From: MFD01275-c22 sp963705885
Lineage (GTDB): Bacteria > Actinomycetota > Actinomycetes > JACCUZ01
Reading direction: 5' to 3'
Length of the DNA stretch: 64,000 nucleotides
Assembly: GCA_963705885.1 (NCBI GenBank)
Contig: OY970120.1
Coordinates: 3,286,001-3,350,000 of the forward strand
Shown here: piece after piece, positions 60,170 to 64,000 of the stretch
Layout of the letters: every line of letters starts with the position of its first letter
Numbering within the stretch: position 1 is the first letter of the stretch
Made by a program: the position numbers and the translations under genes
The notes under the pieces: generated by a model
What the model was told of the DNA's origin: nothing
The model's input: the letters and a program-made list of their open reading frames with translations, nothing else
Databases searched by the model: none

Positions 60170-60976
60170 TCAGTCTGCCACAGGGGGCTCGGGCTCGGCC
60201 AATCTGCGCAGGCGGCCGCCCTCGCCCGGTGTCCAGCCCAGCGTGCCCAGCAGGTCGAGGTCGTGACGGTCGAGCGAGGCGGTGTCCAGCCGCGCCACGA
60301 GGTCGGGACGGCGGGCCGCCGTGCGGCGCAGCGACTCGTCCCGCCGCCAGCGGTCGACCCGGCCGTGGTGCCCCGACAGGAGGACGTCGGGCACGTCGCG
60401 CCCGCGCCAGGTCGGCGGCTTGGTGTAGCCCGGCGCCTCCAGCAGGCCGGCCGCGTGCGACTCGTCGTCGAGGGACGCGGCGTTGCCGATGACGCCGGGT
60501 AGCAGGCGGGCGACGGCCTCGACCACGACGAGCACGGCGACCTCGCCACCGTTGAGCACCACGTCGCCGACCGAGACCTCGGTGACCGGCATCCGCTCGG
60601 CCGCCTCGTCGAGGACCCGCTGGTCGATGCCCTCGTAGCGCCCGCAGGCGAAGAGCAGCCAGGGCTCGCCCGCCAGGTCGCGGGCCAGCTCCTGGGTCAG
60701 CGGTGCCCCGGCGGGCGAGGGCACGACCAGCCGCGGCTGCGGGCCCGCCGCCGGTGCGACGGCGTCGAGAGCATCGCCCCAGGGCTCGGGGCGCATGAGC
60801 ATGCCGGGCCCACCGCCGTACGGGCTGTCGTCGACCGTGCGGTGCCGGTCGGCGGTCCACGTGCGCAGGTCGTGCACCCGCAGGTCGACCAGCCCGTCCT
60901 GCACCGCGCGCCCGATCAACGACAGGCGCAGCGGCGTCAGGTACTCCGGGAAGATCGTGACGACGTCGAGCCTCAC
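60170..60976 (-). CDS. trmD: tRNA (guanine-N1)-methyltransferase
   Basis: Methylates G37 of tRNA next to the anticodon and prevents frameshifting. The 268 residues show DDSPYGGGPGMLMRPEP, SLDDESHAAGLLEAPGYTKP and LSGHHGRVDRWR, which form the SAM-binding knot. It overlaps rimM by 4 bp. Confidence 0.97.
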   Translation of the reverse strand: MRLDVVTIFPEYLTPLRLSLIGRAVQDGLVDLRVHDLRTWTADRHRTVDDSPYGGGPGMLMRPEPWGDALDAVAPAAGPQPRLVVPSPAGAPLTQELARDLAGEPWLLFACGRYEGIDQRVLDEAAERMPVTEVSVGDVVLNGGEVAVLVVVEAVARLLPGVIGNAASLDDESHAAGLLEAPGYTKPPTWRGRDVPDVLLSGHHGRVDRWRRDESLRRTAARRPDLVARLDTASLDRHDLDLLGTLGWTPGEGGRLRRLAEPEPPVAD

Positions 60977-61506
60977 GGGGACGGCGCCTCGTCCTCGACC
61001 GGCGCGAGCAGGCCGGGTGGCGGGTCGACCAGCACGAGTCCCGCGTCGAGGTCGACGGTCGGGACGATCTCGTGGACGAACGGCACGAGCACCTCGCCAC
61101 CGTCGGGCGTCCGCACCGCGAGGACGTCCTGGGCCGGCAGGTGGAGCACCTCGTGCAGGGTCCCGACGTCCTCGCCGTCGACGGTGCGGACCGCCAGCCC
61201 GGCGAGCTGGTGGTCGAAGAACTCCTCCGGGTCCTCGGGCCGTTCGGCCGGGTCGACGTCGGCGACGAGCCGGACGCCGCGCAGCCGCTCGGCGGCGCTG
61301 CGGTCGCCGTAGCCCTCGAAGGACAGCAGCAGGCGCCCGCTGTGCACGCGACCCGCGGTGATCGTCAGCGGGCCGGCGGCCGTCGGGTCGGTGCGCACCG
61401 TGGTGCCCGGCGCCAGACGGCCCTCGGGGTCGTCGGTGCGGACCTCCACGGACACCTCGCCGCGGATGCCGTGCGGGCGGCCGATGCGGCCGACGACGAC
61501 CTCCAC
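60973..61506 (-). CDS. rimM: Ribosome maturation factor RimM
   Basis: Helps 30S assembly with uS19. The domain starts VVVGRIGRPHGIRGEVSVEV and has the C-terminal PRC-barrel part (DHQLAGLAVRTVDGEDVG, VPFVHEIVPTVDLDAG). I chose the GTG at 61506 (177 residues, usual length). A GTG at 61566 would add 20 Ser/Thr-rich residues and overlap khpA by 41 bp, which is less likely; neither has a clear ribosome site. Confidence 0.9.
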   Translation of the reverse strand: MEVVVGRIGRPHGIRGEVSVEVRTDDPEGRLAPGTTVRTDPTAAGPLTITAGRVHSGRLLLSFEGYGDRSAAERLRGVRLVADVDPAERPEDPEEFFDHQLAGLAVRTVDGEDVGTLHEVLHLPAQDVLAVRTPDGGEVLVPFVHEIVPTVDLDAGLVLVDPPPGLLAPVEDEAPSP

Positions 61507-61525
61507 GAACGAGTCCGGCGCGTGG

Positions 61526-61765
61526 TCAGCGCTCGTCGACGTCGAGGAAGTCGACGCGGACGCCACGGCCCGGGGTGAGCGCCCCGACGACGGTGCGCAG
61601 CGCCTTGGCCGTACGGCCGGCGCGCCCGATCACCTTGCCGAGGTCGTCGGGGTGCACCCGGACCTCGAGGGTCCGGCCGCGCCGGGTGGTGCGGTCGCGC
61701 ACCGACACGTCGTCGGGGTGCTCGACGATGCCGCGCACCAGGTGCTCCAGCGCCTCGTCGAGCAC
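61526..61765 (-). CDS. khpA: KH-domain RNA-binding protein
   Basis: A 79-residue protein with a single KH domain (DLGKVIGRAGRTAKALRTVV, the GxxG loop visible) between rpsP and rimM, the standard place. In Gram-positive bacteria KhpA binds RNA and, with KhpB, affects division and cell-wall synthesis. The GTG start is 2 bp from the rpsP stop. Confidence 0.93.
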   Translation of the reverse strand: MLDEALEHLVRGIVEHPDDVSVRDRTTRRGRTLEVRVHPDDLGKVIGRAGRTAKALRTVVGALTPGRGVRVDFLDVDER

Positions 61766-61767
61766 GG

Positions 61768-62349
61768 TCAGCCCTCGTCCTTGGCGGTCTCGGTGGCCTC
61801 GTCGGCCTTCGCGGCCTCGTCGGCCTTCGGGGCGTCCTCGGCCTTCGGGGCGTCCTCGACCTTCGGGGCGTCCTCGACCTTCGGGGCGTCCTCGACCTTC
61901 GGGGCGTCCTCGGCCTTCGGGGCGTCCTCGACCTTCGGGGCGTCCTGCGCCGCGGCCTTCTTGGCCGCCTTCTTCTTCGGCGTCGTGGCCCCGGCCTTCG
62001 GCTCGCCGGCGGAGGCCTTGGCGGCGGCCTCGAAGACGGTCTTCTTGTCCGCCTTGGGCTCGGCGACCTTCAGCGTGCCCTCGGCGCCGGGCAGACCCTT
62101 GAACTTCTGCCAGTCCCCGGTCACCTTGAGGATCGCCGCGACCGGCTCCGTCGGCTGCGCGCCGACCGAGAGCCAGTACTGCGCGCGCTCGGAGTCGACC
62201 TCGATGAGCGAGGGGTCCTGGGTGGGGTGGTACTTGCCGATCTCCTCGATCGCCCGGCCGTCGCGCTTGGTGCGCGAGTCGGCCACCACGATGCGGTAGT
62301 ACGGCGCACGGATCTTGCCCATGCGCATCAGCTTGATCTTGACAGCCAC
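61768..62349 (-). CDS. rpsP: Ribosomal protein bS16 with long repeat tail
   Basis: Small-subunit assembly protein. The conserved part (VKIKLMRMGKIRAPYYRIVV, GRAIEEIGKYHPTQDPS, AQYWLSVGAQPTE) ends near residue 80-85, the usual full length, but the gene continues to 193 residues. The tail is lysine/alanine/glutamate-rich and then a run of DAPK-type six-residue repeats. It heads the conserved rpsP-khpA-rimM-trmD group. Confidence 0.96.
   Translation of the reverse strand: MAVKIKLMRMGKIRAPYYRIVVADSRTKRDGRAIEEIGKYHPTQDPSLIEVDSERAQYWLSVGAQPTEPVAAILKVTGDWQKFKGLPGAEGTLKVAEPKADKKTVFEAAAKASAGEPKAGATTPKKKAAKKAAAQDAPKVEDAPKAEDAPKVEDAPKVEDAPKVEDAPKAEDAPKADEAAKADEATETAKDEG
61825..61944 (-). repeat. 18-bp coding repeat in the rpsP tail
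   Basis: Seven units of six residues, DAPKVE or DAPKAE, in frame and nearly identical as DNA (ttcggggcgtcctcgac/g). The repeats give a highly charged, probably disordered tail. Copy number could vary by slippage. Confidence 0.9.
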
Positions 62350-62514
62350 GGGTGTGGACTCCTGGGTTCTGTGGTGGCGGACCTGCGCCGCGTGGGGTGC
62401 GGAGCCCGGTCCGGCCGGAGGTGGACACGGAGCACGACGGAGAGAGGGGCCGCGTACACCGGGTTCAGCCGGTCATCATGCCAGACGGCGCGCGCCCCCC
62501 GAAATCGCCGGCAG

Positions 62515-63618
62515 TCAGGCGGCGAGGACGATGCGGCCGCGCAGGACGACCAGCCACGGGCGGGCCAGCTCGCGCAGGTCGGCGCGCGGGTCGTCGGCGT
62601 AGAGCACGAGGTCGGCCGGCGCGCCCGCCTCCAGCCCCGGCCGCCCGAGCCAGCGCCGGGCGTCCCACGAGGCCGCACCCAGTGCCGCCTCGGCCGGCAT
62701 CCCGACCTGCTGGTGCAGGGCCAGCACCTCGCGGGCGACCAGCCCGTGCGGCAGCACTCCCCCGGCGTCCGTGCCCGCGTAGACGGGCACCCCCGACTCG
62801 TACGCCGCGCGCAGCGTCTGGTCGCAGCGCCGGTGCAGGTCGTGCATGTGGGCGGCGTAGGCGGGGAACTTCCCGCCTGCCTGCTCGGCGTACGACGGGA
62901 AGTTGTCCAGCTGCACCCGGGTCGGGACGAGCGCGGTCCCCCCGCGGGCCATCGCGGCGATCACCTCGTCGGACGCTCCGGTGCCGTGCTCGATGCAGTC
63001 GATGCCGGCGGCGACCAGCTCGGCCACGGACTGCTCGCCGAAGCAGTGCGCGGTGACGCGCGCGCCGAGCTCGTGGGCCCGGGCGATCGCCGTCGCCGCG
63101 ACGCCGGCCGGCCAGCACGGGGTGAGGTCGCCCGCGTCGCGGTCGATCCAGTCGCCGACGAGCTTGACCCAGCCGTCGCCGCGGGCGGCCTGCCGCTCGA
63201 CCTCGGCCACGAGGTCCTCGGGCTCGATCTCGGCGCCGTAGTTGCGCAGGTAGCGCTTGGTGCGCGCGATGTGGCGTCCGGCCCTGATGACCCGCGGCAG
63301 GTCGTCGCGCTCGTCCATCCAGTGCGTGTCGACCGGGACCCCGGCGTCGCGCAGCAGCAGCGCACCGGCGTCGCGGTCGGTGAGCGCCTGCGCCTCGGCG
63401 GTCGCCGTGTCGACCCCGCCGTCGGCGTCGAGCCCGACGTGGCAGTGCGCGTCGACCAGGCCGGGCACGAGGAACCCGCTCGTCGCGACCGTCTCGGCGC
63501 CGGGCACCGGCTCGGCCGACACGAGGCCCCGGTCGTCGACCCAGACGTCGCGCTCCTCGCCCTCGGGCAGCACCACCCCGCGCAGGTGCAGCGGCACTGC
63601 CCCGGGCCGACCGGTCAC
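62515..63618 (-). CDS. Amidohydrolase family protein next to ffh
   Basis: A 367-residue metallohydrolase (imidazolonepropionase/dipeptidase-like branch). The first metal motif is VPGLVDAHCHVGLDA, then VTAHCFGEQSVAEL, IEHGTGASDEVI and VYAGTDAGGVLPHG; the C-terminal strand is GAPADLVLYADDP. The GTG at 63618 overlaps the ffh stop. A gene of this type between ffh and rpsP is usual in actinomycetes; the substrate is not known. The 165 bp after its start side towards rpsP hold the rpsP promoter region. Confidence 0.88.
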   Translation of the reverse strand: MTGRPGAVPLHLRGVVLPEGEERDVWVDDRGLVSAEPVPGAETVATSGFLVPGLVDAHCHVGLDADGGVDTATAEAQALTDRDAGALLLRDAGVPVDTHWMDERDDLPRVIRAGRHIARTKRYLRNYGAEIEPEDLVAEVERQAARGDGWVKLVGDWIDRDAGDLTPCWPAGVAATAIARAHELGARVTAHCFGEQSVAELVAAGIDCIEHGTGASDEVIAAMARGGTALVPTRVQLDNFPSYAEQAGGKFPAYAAHMHDLHRRCDQTLRAAYESGVPVYAGTDAGGVLPHGLVAREVLALHQQVGMPAEAALGAASWDARRWLGRPGLEAGAPADLVLYADDPRADLRELARPWLVVLRGRIVLAA

Positions 63619-64000
63619 CGCTGGCGGTCGTCCGGCTGCGGCAGCAGGCCCTTGAGCTCCTCGGGCAGCTCGAAGTCCTCGGGAAGGGCCAGACCGGGCA
63701 CGTCCTCGCCCGACTGCCGGGCCTCCCACTGCCTCTCCTCCAGCGCCCGCTTGGCCGGGTTGCCGCTGCGGCCGCCCTTGGCCTTCTTCCTGGGTGCGGC
63801 GGCCTTGCCCTTCGCCTTCTTGCCGCGACCCATGCCGGGCAGGCCCGGCATCCCGGGCATCCCCGGGACGCCCCCGCCGGCGGCCATCTGCCGCATCATC
63901 TTCTGCGCCTCGGTGAAGCGCTCGACGAGCCCGTTGACGTCGGAGACCGTGCGCCCGGAGCCCCGTGCGATGCGCTGGCGTCGCGACGCGTTGAGGATCT
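63615..64000 (-). CDS. ffh: Signal recognition particle protein Ffh, C-terminal part
   Basis: Only the last 128 codons are inside the window. ILNASRRQRIARGSGRTVSD and VNGLVERFTEAQKMMRQM belong to the M domain that binds 4.5S RNA and signal peptides; a Gly/Met/Pro-rich stretch (GVPGMPGMPGLPGMGRGKKA) and a Lys-rich tail follow. The GTPase domain is beyond the right edge. Confidence 0.95.
   Translation of the reverse strand, partial: ILNASRRQRIARGSGRTVSDVNGLVERFTEAQKMMRQMAAGGGVPGMPGMPGLPGMGRGKKAKGKAAAPRKKAKGGRSGNPAKRALEERQWEARQSGEDVPGLALPEDFELPEELKGLLPQPDDRQR

Overview
The window is high-GC DNA from an actinomycete chromosome. The lineage markers are an S-(hydroxymethyl)mycothiol dehydrogenase (mycothiol is made only by Actinomycetota), a WhiG-type sigma factor, the DUF4081 GNAT and DUF2469 proteins, and the conserved block ffh / rpsP-khpA-rimM-trmD-rplS-lepB-lepB-nudix-rnhB-DUF2469-yraN-comM-dprA-xerC-whiG / rpsB-tsf-pyrH-frr-cdsA-rlmN. 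I cannot name a genus; a Nocardioides-like or related soil actinomycete fits. I found no rRNA, tRNA, CRISPR array, prophage or insertion sequence.

Layout. (1) 1-10.8 kb, all minus strand: dxr, the site-2 protease, ispG and a GNAT lead into two half-size ABC exporters, a heliorhodopsin and proS (its 3' end is cut by the window edge). (2) 10.9-15.2 kb: a secreted trypsin-like protease, then an MMPL exporter divergent from its probable TetR regulator, with a clear operator between them. (3) 15.2-17.9 kb: an extracytoplasmic electron-transfer set of ferric-reductase-like flavohaem protein (frameshifted as given), a secreted FMN-binding protein and the ApbE flavin transferase. (4) 17.9-20 kb: formaldehyde detoxification by mycothiol (mscR plus MBL hydrolase) and a DUF952 protein. 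(5) 20-21.6 kb: an EAL-GAF cyclic-di-GMP phosphodiesterase. (6) 21.4-38 kb: a polyamine utilisation region with potABCD, two aldehyde dehydrogenases, a class III aminotransferase, a ureohydrolase, two FAD amine oxidases, a saccharopine-dehydrogenase-like protein and an Lrp/AsnC regulator. (7) 38-42.4 kb: a tyrosine phosphatase, a fructosamine-kinase-like protein, an acetyl/propionyl-CoA ligase and a phosphotransferase. (8) 42.4-64 kb: the conserved translation, cell-envelope and DNA-processing block.

How the genes work together. The polyamine genes form one coherent route: import (PotABCD), oxidation or transamination to aminoaldehydes, and oxidation to amino acids. A 19-bp element (17/19 identical) lies upstream of both aldehyde dehydrogenase transcription units and beside the Lrp/AsnC gene, which makes it a likely shared operator. 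The MEP-pathway genes dxr and ispG lie directly upstream of the heliorhodopsin segment. They supply isoprenoid precursors in general, but no carotenoid or retinal-forming gene is in the window.

The most notable content is the heliorhodopsin (retinal lysine K238, counter-ion E104) in an apparent co-directional unit with an asymmetric ABC exporter pair, inside the otherwise conserved ispG-GNAT-proS neighbourhood.
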